Shown piece by piece: positions 26,055-34,351 of a stretch of 64,000 nt of DNA. The translations under genes were made by a program, and so were the position numbers. The DNA lies in NCBI RefSeq assembly GCF_000213655.1, contig NC_015554.1, forward strand, positions 3,348,001-3,412,000. The letters run 5' to 3'. This DNA is from Alteromonas naphthalenivorans. GTDB taxonomy: Bacteria > Pseudomonadota > Gammaproteobacteria > Enterobacterales > Alteromonadaceae. Below the pieces are notes generated by a model that saw only the letters and a program-made list of their open reading frames with translations, was not told the DNA's origin and ran no database searches. Position 1 is the first letter of the stretch. The number at the start of each line of letters is the position of its first letter.

Positions 26055-27356
26055 TTAAATTTGCTCCGCAATTAACTCTTTATCAAGCACAAAGGAAAAC
26101 TGACTGCCCTCACCTAAGGTACTGGCAATGTCTAAACGGGAATTGTGATGGCTAAGTACGTGCTTTACTATCGACAAGCCTAATCCTGAGCCACCAGTCT
26201 TGCGAGACCGTGCTTTATCGACACGGTAAAAACGCTCGGTAAGTCGATTAAGGTGATTAGACTCAATACCATCGCCATTATCATGAACGGCAAATTTAGC
26301 CCCTTCCTCGTCACCATGCCAATATACATGAATTTCTCCACCAGGTGGAGTGTAGTGCACGGCATTGAATACCAAGTTAGAACAAGCACTTCGCAATTCG
26401 GTTTCAACCCCAAATACTTTTAGTTCGGTATCAATATGAAATTCAATATGGTGCTGTTTTTCTTTATTAAGCGCCTGCGCTTCTCGCTCTATCTGAGACA
26501 GTACCGTAGGAATATTCACTACGTTTTCATAAATGCGTTCAGAGCTGGCCTCAATGCGAGACAACACTAATAAATCTTCAATCAAATTTTGCATACGATG
26601 AGTTTGCGCGGTCATTTCCTTCATGGCTTTTTGCATAAAAGGATCGGCCGACTCATCCACCGGCAAAATTTCTAAATACCCATTAATTACCGTAAGCGGC
26701 GTTCTTAATTCATGTGACACATTGGCGACAAAATCTTTACGCATGGCCTCTAACTGAGAAACACGGGTAATATCACGCGCAATTAATAAAAGGTGTTCGT
26801 CACCATAAGGCATAACCCGATATTCAAAGGTTTTATGCGGGTTAGTGGGTGATGGTACTTCAATAGGATATTTGAAATTTCCAGCATGGAAGTACTGAAT
26901 AAACTCTGGGTGGCGTAGTAAATTATCGAGCCTTCTGCCCGCATCCTGTGGCCACTTCAAGCCCAAATCCAGCCGGGCTAAGCGGTTACACCAAATAATA
27001 CATGCTTTTGAATCCACCACTACCGCGGCATCGGGTAAGGCTTCAGAGCCCTCACGAAATCGCTTCACGAGTTCACCTAGCTCTTTACGCTTATTTCTGT
27101 TTCTGCGCTGCAGGTAATAAATGCCTTCGTAAATATGTTCCCACACACCACGCACGGTGGGTGGTGACATTTTACGACTATGCCACAACCAGCGGTTAAG
27201 CTTGTATAAATGCCAATAGTTGAAGATAAGCAGCAAGGTGGCGCCAATGGCTACAGCAAATAACATGTCATTCATATACCAACCGATTAGCGCGAATACC
27301 AAAAGGTATAGCACTAGTCGAAGGGTACTTCTCAGCCATGAGAACGGGTAGTACAT
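26055..27356 (-). CDS. phoR: Phosphate regulon sensor histidine kinase PhoR
   Basis: Inner-membrane kinase of 433 residues that controls PhoB. Layout: one or two N-terminal membrane helices (about 8-45), a basic linker, a PAS domain (about 100-195), HisKA with His215 in NVSHELRTPLTVINGYLEIL, and HATPase_c with NLVFNAVHYTP, DNGDGI and SGLGLSIVKH. Size and order match E. coli PhoR (431). It lies 73 nt after phoB, with a hairpin in the gap. Confidence 0.95.
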   Translation of the reverse strand: MYYPFSWLRSTLRLVLYLLVFALIGWYMNDMLFAVAIGATLLLIFNYWHLYKLNRWLWHSRKMSPPTVRGVWEHIYEGIYYLQRRNRNKRKELGELVKRFREGSEALPDAAVVVDSKACIIWCNRLARLDLGLKWPQDAGRRLDNLLRHPEFIQYFHAGNFKYPIEVPSPTNPHKTFEYRVMPYGDEHLLLIARDITRVSQLEAMRKDFVANVSHELRTPLTVINGYLEILPVDESADPFMQKAMKEMTAQTHRMQNLIEDLLVLSRIEASSERIYENVVNIPTVLSQIEREAQALNKEKQHHIEFHIDTELKVFGVETELRSACSNLVFNAVHYTPPGGEIHVYWHGDEEGAKFAVHDNGDGIESNHLNRLTERFYRVDKARSRKTGGSGLGLSIVKHVLSHHNSRLDIASTLGEGSQFSFVLDKELIAEQI

Positions 27357-27393
27357 AGTGAATGCGCCCTGAAACAGTGAAACGCGGAGAGCG

Positions 27394-27416
27394 AAGAGAC
27401 GCTATCGGCGTCTCTT
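27394..27416 (-). terminator. Hairpin in the phoB-phoR gap
   Basis: AAGAGACGC (27394-27402) pairs perfectly over 9 bp with 27408-27416 around a 5-nt loop. No long U-run follows on the minus strand, so it is more likely an attenuator, RNA-stability element or processing site than a full terminator. Confidence 0.5.
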
Positions 27417-27429
27417 ATCCGCTGGGAAT

Positions 27430-28119
27430 TTAGAGTTTGGTAGAGAAACGGTAACCGGCTCCACGCACGGTTTGAATCATAGCATCATGCCCATGACGAG
27501 AGATAGCTTTGCGTAAACGTCTGATATGCACATCAACGGTTCTATCTTCCACATATACATTCGTCCCCCAGACATTGTCGAGTAATAGCTCACGGCTATA
27601 AACGCGCTCTGGATGGGTCATGAAGAAGTGAAGAAGTTTAAACTCGGTTGGACCCATGTCTAACGGATCTTCATTGGCCATAACGCGATGAGACACAGGC
27701 TCAAGTTTCAAGCCGTTAAATTCAATAGGCTCTTCATTTGATGTAGGCGTTACTCGTCGCATCACCGCTTTTATTCGAGCAATAAGCTCTTTAGGTGAGA
27801 ACGGTTTGGTGACGTAATCGTCAGCACCCGCATCAAGACCGCGAATTTTATCTTCTTCTTCGCCTCTTGCGGTAAGCATGATCACTGGGATATCACGAGT
27901 GAACTCATGTTGCTTTAAACTCTTGGCCAATTGAACGCCGCTTCCACCAGGTAGCATCCAATCGAGTAAGATTAAATCTGGGTAAGGTTCACATATTTTT
28001 TCTTGCGCTATATCGTAATCTTCGGCTTCAATAATATTAAAACCAGATTGCTCTAACACAAACTTAAGCATTTCACGGATGGGCGCTTCGTCCTCAACCA
28101 CCAAAACTGTACGAGACAT
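27430..28119 (-). CDS. phoB: Phosphate regulon response regulator PhoB
   Basis: OmpR-family activator, 229 residues, the same length as E. coli PhoB. The receiver has phospho-Asp53 in [13 protein letters not shown] and KPFSPKEL, and the C-terminal winged helix has [30 protein letters not shown]. The ATG at 28119 was chosen: AGGA is correctly placed, and an upstream in-frame ATG would add seven atypical residues. It is first gene of phoB-phoR-pstS-oxygenase. A near-consensus promoter and a partial Pho box lie upstream, suggesting basal plus autoregulated expression. Confidence 0.96.
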   Translation of the reverse strand: MSRTVLVVEDEAPIREMLKFVLEQSGFNIIEAEDYDIAQEKICEPYPDLILLDWMLPGGSGVQLAKSLKQHEFTRDIPVIMLTARGEEEDKIRGLDAGADDYVTKPFSPKELIARIKAVMRRVTPTSNEEPIEFNGLKLEPVSHRVMANEDPLDMGPTEFKLLHFFMTHPERVYSRELLLDNVWGTNVYVEDRTVDVHIRRLRKAISRHGHDAMIQTVRGAGYRFSTKL

Positions 28120-28166
28120 TATTATTTTCCTGCTCATCACAAAACGCCGCTATTATTAATGTGCAC

Positions 28167-28185
28167 TGTGACACTTTTATTAAAA
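28167..28185 (-). promoter_or_regulatory. Partial Pho box before phoB
   Basis: On the minus strand the site reads TTTTAATAAAAGTGTCACA, 14 of 19 matches to the Pho-box consensus. The second half-site TGTCACA is good and the first (TTTAATA) is weak. TAATAA lies 8 nt further down as a possible -10. It overlaps the -10 of the near-consensus promoter, so bound PhoB could either switch start site or repress. Confidence 0.45.
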
Positions 28186-28205
28186 CGATTACATTAATGT
28201 GTCAA
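28177..28205 (-). promoter_or_regulatory. Near-consensus sigma-70 promoter for phoB
   Basis: On the minus strand TTGACA (28205-28200) and TAATAA (28182-28177) are separated by exactly 17 bp, about 60 bp before the phoB ATG. Confidence 0.65.
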
Positions 28206-28321
28206 GTTTTCTACAAAGATGGGTCGTATTTTCTTCATAGCGCTTGCTTGTTTATTCATACATTTACGCATATTCTTGGCAATGAAGGTAAAGTAAATTA
28301 TAGACAGAGGAATGTTGTTCA

Positions 28322-30058
28322 ATGGCGGCGGTAAAAACTGGGTTATCAAGAAAACTGCTGACACGAGTGCTCTCTGTATACTTCATTCTTACGCTTATTG
28401 TTACCGTTGGACAGATTTTCACTGAGTATTTAAGCACCAAAGATCATGTTGAAGACGAATTACAAACGTTAAAAAACACCTTCTCAACCAGCTTAACCCG
28501 CGCCCTGTGGGAACTTAACACCGAGCAAGCAAACTCAATTGCAGAGGGGTTATTAGAACTTCCCATCGTTGAAGGCGTGCAAGTTAGAGATGAAAATGGC
28601 AATCAAATTGCCGACTACGGTTTAAGTATTCAGCGTCCTCGCTCTCCTATCGAAGAAGAATTAATAGAAGACCACCCAAGTGGCATTTTTAGCTATAGCT
28701 TTCCATTAATATTTAAATTTTCAGGACGAGAATCGACCGTAGGCGATGTAACGCTCTACTCAAGTTTCGATACTATTTTTGGCCGTATCGAAATTGGGAT
28801 CTTTTTTCTTATTGGAAATGCGTTAATAAAAACCACCTTTTTGGTGTTTCTTTTTATGACCGCGTTTCGCACCATGTTGTCCGAACCCTTGGCTGAAATA
28901 ATTCATCAAATGGAAGGGTTCGACCCGCTTCATCCCAACGAAAGTAAGCTTTCAGTAAAAATTAATGACGATAATGAATTACTGCAATTAAAAGAATCCT
29001 ACAACAACGTTATCGACGATTTAATCGTTTCTAATAACAAGTTGACCAATGCACAAGACCAGCTGTCACATGCCAATAAAAAACTAGACGATCAGAACCT
29101 CATTTTAGAGCAAGAAGTCGCCAAGAAAACCTCTTCGCTTTCTCAAATTATGCTTAGCCTCGAACAGCAAAAAGACGAACTTATCGCAAATCAAAGAGAG
29201 CTCCGACAAGAGAATGAAAATAGGCAGTATATAGAAGACGAGCTTCGCAAAAGAAATGCGGAGTTGGCGAATTCTATGGGAAATTTACAACTTGCCAAAG
29301 ACCAGTTGGTAGAATCAGAACGCATGGCCTCTCTTGGCGGTTTGGTAGCTGGTATTACCCACGATGTGAATACACCATTGGGCGTTGGCGTGACGGCAGC
29401 CAGCTTTTTACAAGAGCGACTCGGTAACTTAAAAACTAGTTTTGAAGAGAAAAGTCTGACAACTAAGAACATGGAAAACTTCATTAATGAAGCAGAACAA
29501 ACAGCGAATCTTCTCTTAACTAACTTAAATAGAGCGTCTGAGCTTATTGCTAGCTTCAAACAGGTGGCGGTGGATCAAACCAGCGAAACTGAGCGAGAGA
29601 TAAACCTAAATGATTACATTCGTGACATCATTAAATCGCTTAAGCCAAGCTTCAAGCACAGTAACCATGAAATAGTAGTTAATTGCCCTGAAGATCTTTA
29701 TATTCGCTGTGCACCAGGTGCCATTGCTCAAATTGTAACAAACATGATTGTAAACTCTTTAGTGCATGGTTTTGAAGATACCAACGATGGCAAAATTACG
29801 CTAGATGTAAGTACTGATAACAACACCATAGAGATGCGTTACCGCGACAATGGAAAAGGCTTGTCTAATGATGACTTGGATAAGTTATTTGATGCCTTCT
29901 TTACCACTAAGCGAGGAGAAGGCGGCAGCGGGCTTGGCACACACATTATGTACAACCTTGTTACTCAGTCTTTATCTGGCCACATTGAAGCGCAAAGCAA
30001 GCCTGGCGATGGCCTTCAATATACCATTCGCTTTCCTATGAAGGGTAAACAGGCTTAA
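28322..30058 (+). CDS. Orphan membrane sensor histidine kinase
   Basis: The protein has 578 residues: a membrane helix (about 14-34), an extracytoplasmic sensor domain (about 35-160), a second helix (about 160-183), a HAMP-like linker, a long coiled coil (about 230-335), HisKA with His347 in GITHDVNTPLG, and HATPase_c (NMIVNSLVHGF, DNGKGLS, FFTTKRGEGGSGLG). The H-box GITHDVNTPLG is of the HisKA subfamily common in marine bacteria. No receiver and no partner regulator is adjacent. It is divergent from phoB across 200 bp, so the two may share control, but a functional link is only suggested by position. Confidence 0.88.
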   Translation: MAAVKTGLSRKLLTRVLSVYFILTLIVTVGQIFTEYLSTKDHVEDELQTLKNTFSTSLTRALWELNTEQANSIAEGLLELPIVEGVQVRDENGNQIADYGLSIQRPRSPIEEELIEDHPSGIFSYSFPLIFKFSGRESTVGDVTLYSSFDTIFGRIEIGIFFLIGNALIKTTFLVFLFMTAFRTMLSEPLAEIIHQMEGFDPLHPNESKLSVKINDDNELLQLKESYNNVIDDLIVSNNKLTNAQDQLSHANKKLDDQNLILEQEVAKKTSSLSQIMLSLEQQKDELIANQRELRQENENRQYIEDELRKRNAELANSMGNLQLAKDQLVESERMASLGGLVAGITHDVNTPLGVGVTAASFLQERLGNLKTSFEEKSLTTKNMENFINEAEQTANLLLTNLNRASELIASFKQVAVDQTSETEREINLNDYIRDIIKSLKPSFKHSNHEIVVNCPEDLYIRCAPGAIAQIVTNMIVNSLVHGFEDTNDGKITLDVSTDNNTIEMRYRDNGKGLSNDDLDKLFDAFFTTKRGEGGSGLGTHIMYNLVTQSLSGHIEAQSKPGDGLQYTIRFPMKGKQA

Positions 30059-30151
30059 CAAAAAATCTCTATAGCTCCCGTACTATATCCGTTGCACCGC
30101 ATTCGCTAGCTTGGTACGCTTGCCCACCATTTTTAAAAGAGATAGCCTCAA

Positions 30152-31063
30152 ATGTGGTTTAAAAATATAAAAGCCTACCAAATTACACAGCCACTTTCCC
30201 TTGACGATGGCGACCTAGAACGCGTGCTAAGCGAGCAAGCATTCCGTCCTTGTAAGAGTCAAGACTTGGCCACTATGGGCTTTGCCTCCCCTTTCTCTCA
30301 GGCCGGCAAACAAGGCACCATGTTTCAGCGTGTTGGCCAACGTTACTGGCTTACTGTTAAGAAGCAAGAAAAGCTACTTCCTGCTGCGGTCATAAATGCC
30401 GAACTGGACGACATGGTTGCCAAAATTGAAATGGAAACCGGTTCACCTGTAGGTAAAAAAGCGAAAGCCGATCTTAAACAGGAAATTCAAACTCGCTTGT
30501 TGCCTCAAGCGTTTACTAAAAACACTTATACCCATGGGTTTATATCGTTAGAAGATAACCTTGTAGCTGTTGATGCTTCTGCCGATGGCAAAGCTGAAGC
30601 CTTTTTAGCCTTGGTAAGAAAAGCCATTGGCTCACTGCCTGTTGTACCTTTGGCACGACACAGTTTGCAGTCGGAACTTACTCACTGGCTGACTGATGCT
30701 GCGCCAGATGGCATAGCGCTACTTGAAGAAGCTGAGTTTAAATCGACCGATGATGCTGGCAGTATTATTCGCTGCAAAAACCAGCCTCTGGATAGTGATG
30801 AAATCACGATACATTTGGATGCAGGAAAGCTGGTACAAAAAGTCGCTTTTGAATACCAAGATACGCTAACGGCTGTTATTGCTGAAGACGGATCGTTAAA
30901 GCGTATTAAGTTTACCGACCGATTAAAAGAAGAGACTGAAGACATTCCTAAAGACCAAGTGGAAGCCCGCTTAGATGCTGAATTTGCCTTAATGTCTGCG
31001 GAGCTTTGTACTTTGCTAAACTTCTTGCGAGAAACGCTCAACTTGAATGACGCTAACACGTAA
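30152..31063 (+). CDS. rdgC: Recombination-associated protein RdgC
   Basis: Ring-shaped nucleoid-associated DNA-binding protein that restrains RecA. It has 303 residues, the same size as E. coli RdgC, starting MWFKNIKAYQIT and with the family segments FRPCKSQDLATMGF and RYWLTVKKQEKLLPA. It is a single gene with a hairpin after the stop. Confidence 0.95.
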   Translation: MWFKNIKAYQITQPLSLDDGDLERVLSEQAFRPCKSQDLATMGFASPFSQAGKQGTMFQRVGQRYWLTVKKQEKLLPAAVINAELDDMVAKIEMETGSPVGKKAKADLKQEIQTRLLPQAFTKNTYTHGFISLEDNLVAVDASADGKAEAFLALVRKAIGSLPVVPLARHSLQSELTHWLTDAAPDGIALLEEAEFKSTDDAGSIIRCKNQPLDSDEITIHLDAGKLVQKVAFEYQDTLTAVIAEDGSLKRIKFTDRLKEETEDIPKDQVEARLDAEFALMSAELCTLLNFLRETLNLNDANT

Positions 31064-31093
31064 TATCATTTTCAAGTAGCGCATAACTAATAC

Positions 31094-31128
31094 GTGTTGA
31101 GCAGTGCCTCATAGGCACCGCTTAACAC
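31094..31128 (+). terminator. Terminator after rdgC
   Basis: GTGTTGAGCAGTGCCT (31094-31109) pairs with 31113-31128 over 16 positions with two mismatches and a 3-nt loop, followed by TTTATTTAT. Confidence 0.8.
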
Positions 31129-31182
31129 TTTATTTATCTTACCCTCCAGCTTTGCATCTAACCATTTGCCTGTCATCTGCCT

Positions 31183-31752
31183 CTACAGCACCGGATAGTG
31201 GATAATATTAATAAACCGGGTTTCCCCACTTTCGTCTTTATAGCCATGTACTTGATCGGCCTTTATTAAATACTGCTCGCCTGCCGTGATGGTTTTACTC
31301 TCATCGCCTTGCCTCAAGGTTAACCTGCCCTCAATACAATGAATATGCTCTGTCACCCCACTTTGATGGGCCGTAGAACGCTGTTCATGAAAATGCGTTA
31401 AGGTAATTTCAAACACCTCAAAACCTTTGTTTACATCAAAAGGAAAAAGGGTTTTGACTTGCATGTTTGGGTCGTGAATAAAGCCGTGATTAACGTCGAA
31501 TTCAGACTGTGCGTTTGCCGCAATAAAGGAGGAAAACGAAGCATTCAACCCAGTTGCAATTTTCCACAAGGTGGCGATAGTAGGACTTGATTCTTGCCGC
31601 TCTATTTGGCCTAACATAGCTTTAGATACGCCGGTTAGCGTGGCGGCTTTATCAAGAGACAAGCCCATATCATTACGTAATTGCTTCAAACGCAAAGAAA
31701 TACTTAACGAAAAATCCCCCGCCTGTAGTGCATCGCTATTGTTCTTCATCAT
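31183..31752 (-). CDS. XRE-family regulator with C-terminal cupin domain
   Basis: The protein has 189 residues: an N-terminal lambda-repressor-like HTH (about 18-72; LKQLRNDMGLSLDKAATLTG, SKAMLGQIERQESSPTIATL) and a C-terminal cupin (about 112-185; EHIHCIEGRLTLRQGDE, AGEQYLIKADQVHGYKD). This class senses a small molecule through the cupin and regulates neighbouring metabolic or transport genes. It is divergent from the BenE-family transporter, with two palindromes in the gap that are its likely operators. Start could also be the second Met. Confidence 0.9.
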   Translation of the reverse strand: MMKNNSDALQAGDFSLSISLRLKQLRNDMGLSLDKAATLTGVSKAMLGQIERQESSPTIATLWKIATGLNASFSSFIAANAQSEFDVNHGFIHDPNMQVKTLFPFDVNKGFEVFEITLTHFHEQRSTAHQSGVTEHIHCIEGRLTLRQGDESKTITAGEQYLIKADQVHGYKDESGETRFINIIHYPVL

Positions 31753-31813
31753 TCACTGCTTCTTATCGAATACCCATAAATAGAATCGATTGAGTATTTT
31801 AAAAACAAAATAC

Positions 31814-31835
31814 CTTGTGCGCTATAGCGCACAAG
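31814..31835. promoter_or_regulatory. Perfect 22-bp palindrome, probable operator 1
   Basis: CTTGTGCGCTA is followed directly by its exact reverse complement. The core GTGCGCTATAGCGCAC is shared, with changes, by the second site. It lies between the divergent XRE-cupin and BenE genes, 62 bp from the regulator start. Confidence 0.75.
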
Positions 31836-31854
31836 TGTAGAGTTAACTTATTGC

Positions 31855-31870
31855 GTACGTTATAACGCAC
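31855..31870. promoter_or_regulatory. Near-palindrome, probable operator 2
   Basis: GTACGTTATAACGCAC is a 16-bp palindrome with one mismatch and follows the same pattern, GTGCG-Y-TATA-R-CGCAC, as site 1. The centres are 38 bp apart. It sits 47 bp before the transporter ATG, where binding would block its promoter. Confidence 0.65.
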
Positions 31871-31916
31871 AGAGTATGAAGTAATTTTGAAATGGGTTCA
31901 AATCGTTGAGGCAAAG

Positions 31917-33080
31917 ATGAAATCAAAATGGCAGATTAGCCACATTTCTTCAGGGTTAACCGCAGTCACCGTTGGCTATAGCAGCGCCGTTGTTATTGTT
32001 ATCGATGTTGCCCGTAAAGCGGGGGCAAGCCCTGATATGGTTATAAGTTGGCTTCTCGCATTAGGTTTAGGAATGGGCATTTCCTGTATTTTCTATTCTT
32101 GGCTAATGAAAATGCCCGTGGTCACCGCCTGGTCTACCCCTGGTGCGGCTTTTTTATTAGGGAGCGTTGAACAGTACAGTCTTCCCGAGAGTATTGGCGC
32201 CTTTATTATTTGCGCGTTACTTTCACTGGTTACCGCGCAAAGTCGCAGTCTACTCAATCAAATAAGCCGCATTCCGGCTAGTATCTCATCGGCGCTACTG
32301 GCAGGTATTTTACTGCCTATCTGTATTTCGATATTTACTGATGTAGAGCAACACCCCTACATTGTTGCCAGTTTTCTGGCTATCTATCTTGTTGGAAGTC
32401 GGTTTTTCCCTCGCTACCTTATGTTGTGCTTACTGGCTGTTTCTATCGTTACAAGTAGCTGGTTAAACGGCGAGATTCCCTTAACACTCGCACTTCCAAC
32501 TCCCGTGTGGGTTAGCCCTGAGTTTTCAGTAACCGCCGCTATAGGGCTTGCCGTTCCCTTGTACATCATTACTACCCTTTCTCAGAATTTGCCCGGTATT
32601 GCGATACAGCATGCCCACGGTTATCACCCCGACCATAAAAAGGTGCTAAGTGGCATTGCAATATTGCAGGGTGTGCTAGCACCGTTTGGCGGGTTCACGT
32701 TTAATCTAGCGGCAATAACTGCTGCCTTGTGTATGGGGGAAGAAGCAGACAAAGATAAAAGCCAGCGGTACAAAGCGGCCATTGCAGCAGGTATTGGCTA
32801 CCTATTTATGGGGCTACTCGCGTCTGTTGTGGTGGTGCTATTCGTATCAATGCCCTCGATTGTGGTGCATTTACTGGCAGGTCTTGCACTACTGGCTACC
32901 TTGCAAGCCGCCTTGGTCAAAACCGTAGAGAGCGACAAGTACCGTCACGCTGCCTTGGTCACCTTTTTATGTACGGCATCAGGCTTTAGTCTTCTATCCA
33001 TCACGTCAGCGGTGTGGGGCCTTTTACTTGGCTTATTGTTAATGTTGGTTGAAAGCAACAAACAAAAAAGCCGAACATAA
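31917..33080 (+). CDS. BenE-family benzoate/H+ symporter-like transporter
   Basis: Inner-membrane transporter of 387 residues with about 11-12 hydrophobic helices. The BenE-type segments MKMPVVTAWSTPGAA, LPLYIITTLSQNLPGIAI and LAPFGGFTFNLAAITAALCMG are present. The ATG at 31917 has GAGG 5 nt upstream, better than an in-frame TTG at 31887. The substrate in E. coli-type BenE is aromatic acid or unknown; no benzoate catabolic genes are nearby, so the substrate here is open. It is probably controlled by the divergent XRE-cupin regulator. Confidence 0.87.
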   Translation: MKSKWQISHISSGLTAVTVGYSSAVVIVIDVARKAGASPDMVISWLLALGLGMGISCIFYSWLMKMPVVTAWSTPGAAFLLGSVEQYSLPESIGAFIICALLSLVTAQSRSLLNQISRIPASISSALLAGILLPICISIFTDVEQHPYIVASFLAIYLVGSRFFPRYLMLCLLAVSIVTSSWLNGEIPLTLALPTPVWVSPEFSVTAAIGLAVPLYIITTLSQNLPGIAIQHAHGYHPDHKKVLSGIAILQGVLAPFGGFTFNLAAITAALCMGEEADKDKSQRYKAAIAAGIGYLFMGLLASVVVVLFVSMPSIVVHLLAGLALLATLQAALVKTVESDKYRHAALVTFLCTASGFSLLSITSAVWGLLLGLLLMLVESNKQKSRT

Positions 33081-33089
33081 GTTCGGCTT
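33068..33089 (+). terminator. Terminator overlapping the transporter stop codon
   Basis: AAGCCGAAC (33068-33076) and GTTCGGCTT (33081-33089) pair over 9 bp with the loop containing the TAA stop. It is also suited to the convergent HDOD gene. Confidence 0.75.
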
Positions 33090-33128
33090 CAGATAATCCT
33101 GCTTTACTAACATTATGCTAGTAAGGTG

Positions 33129-33965
33129 TTAGGCAAATATTTGCTTTGCGGCACTGGCAAGGTCGGCAAATTCATCAGAATGAAGTATCGCTACATCGTC
33201 AATCACATCACGCTGTATGGCTAAGTTCAAAACAGCGTCTTTTTGACTGTCCATTGCGCCAGAAACGGCCGCACCAACACGAACGAAATCTATGTAGGTA
33301 ACCTGCTCAGGAATATAGCTTAAATCTTTCCAGCATTTAGCTACACTCACAAACTCTTCACCAAAGCCCCACTCTCGCATGATGCTAGCGCCAATTTGCC
33401 CAGCCAGTTTGTCGATGGCCACTTCTAAAAAGGTTGGATTCGCAAACACTTCAGGGTGTCTTTCCGCTTCGGTCAAAATAGGTAATACGCCAATGTTATG
33501 GGTTAACGCTGTTAGCGTCATAATATCCATACTCATTTCACGCTTTTTCGTGCGCGCGATATAAAGCTGCATTACCGCCATTGAGTTAGCCACGATATTC
33601 ACCGTATTCGCCCACTCTTTTTGCAAATAGGCACTCACTACATCGTTTTTAGAAACGAACAGCTGCTCCATGGCAAGCGCAGTTGAAATATTTTTGATTT
33701 GGCGTAAACCAATGCGGGTTACCGCTTGGCTGATAGAATTTACTTTGATACTGCGCCCCATATAAGCACTGTTCGCAATTTTAATCATTCTTGCGCTTAA
33801 GGAGGGGTCTTGTCCGATAACATCACCCATTGCACTTAAGTTGATATTAGGATCGTCCGCTGACTTTCTTACTTTTAAAGCAATAGCCGGTAATGTAGGA
33901 AGTACGAGTGTGTCGTTTGTTATTTTTTCAACAAGAATTGTTGAGAGCGCATTTTGTGTAGACAT
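33129..33965 (-). CDS. HDOD-domain signalling protein
   Basis: The 278-residue cytoplasmic protein has an HDOD fold over most of its length: LPTLPAIALKVRKSADDPNI, IGQDPSLSARMIKIANSAYMG and a middle helix HNIGVLPILTEAERHP. HDOD domains are HD-like but usually non-catalytic and act in c-di-GMP, chemotaxis or stress signalling. It is a single gene; no partner domain. Confidence 0.88.
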   Translation of the reverse strand: MSTQNALSTILVEKITNDTLVLPTLPAIALKVRKSADDPNINLSAMGDVIGQDPSLSARMIKIANSAYMGRSIKVNSISQAVTRIGLRQIKNISTALAMEQLFVSKNDVVSAYLQKEWANTVNIVANSMAVMQLYIARTKKREMSMDIMTLTALTHNIGVLPILTEAERHPEVFANPTFLEVAIDKLAGQIGASIMREWGFGEEFVSVAKCWKDLSYIPEQVTYIDFVRVGAAVSGAMDSQKDAVLNLAIQRDVIDDVAILHSDEFADLASAAKQIFA

Positions 33966-34351
33966 ATACCTACCCTTAGATATGTTTCAAATAGCCACTA
34001 AAAGGCAATGAATTTAAGATACCCGCGGTTACACTGTAATCCTTGTTTGCGAGTAAATGACCAAGTTGCAGTTGCTCAGAGACTTACTATTCCACTATAC
34101 GCTACGCATATGAAAAGCATAGCTTTATGATAGCAGGAAATCACATTCCCCTTATGTTATAACCGTTATTGAGCTCGAATAACATTGAACCTTTTACTAA
34201 CTCAACATTGAATATGCATTATTACGCGTTATCAACAGTGTAGTACATATGCCTTTACATGAAACCTTGATACACATCAAAATGCCACTCGCTAACATGT
34301 TACTTTATTGTATATTCTTTACCTGCCGATAAATGTAGAACAGAAAACTTT
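33966..34351. other. Gap between the divergent HDOD and M49-like genes
   Basis: An AT-rich 386-bp region that must hold both promoters. A 6-bp inverted repeat GTTATT-N7-AATAAC occurs around 34163-34181 and the word AACATTGAA appears twice within 30 bp. I see no consensus promoter and no gene. Confidence 0.5.
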
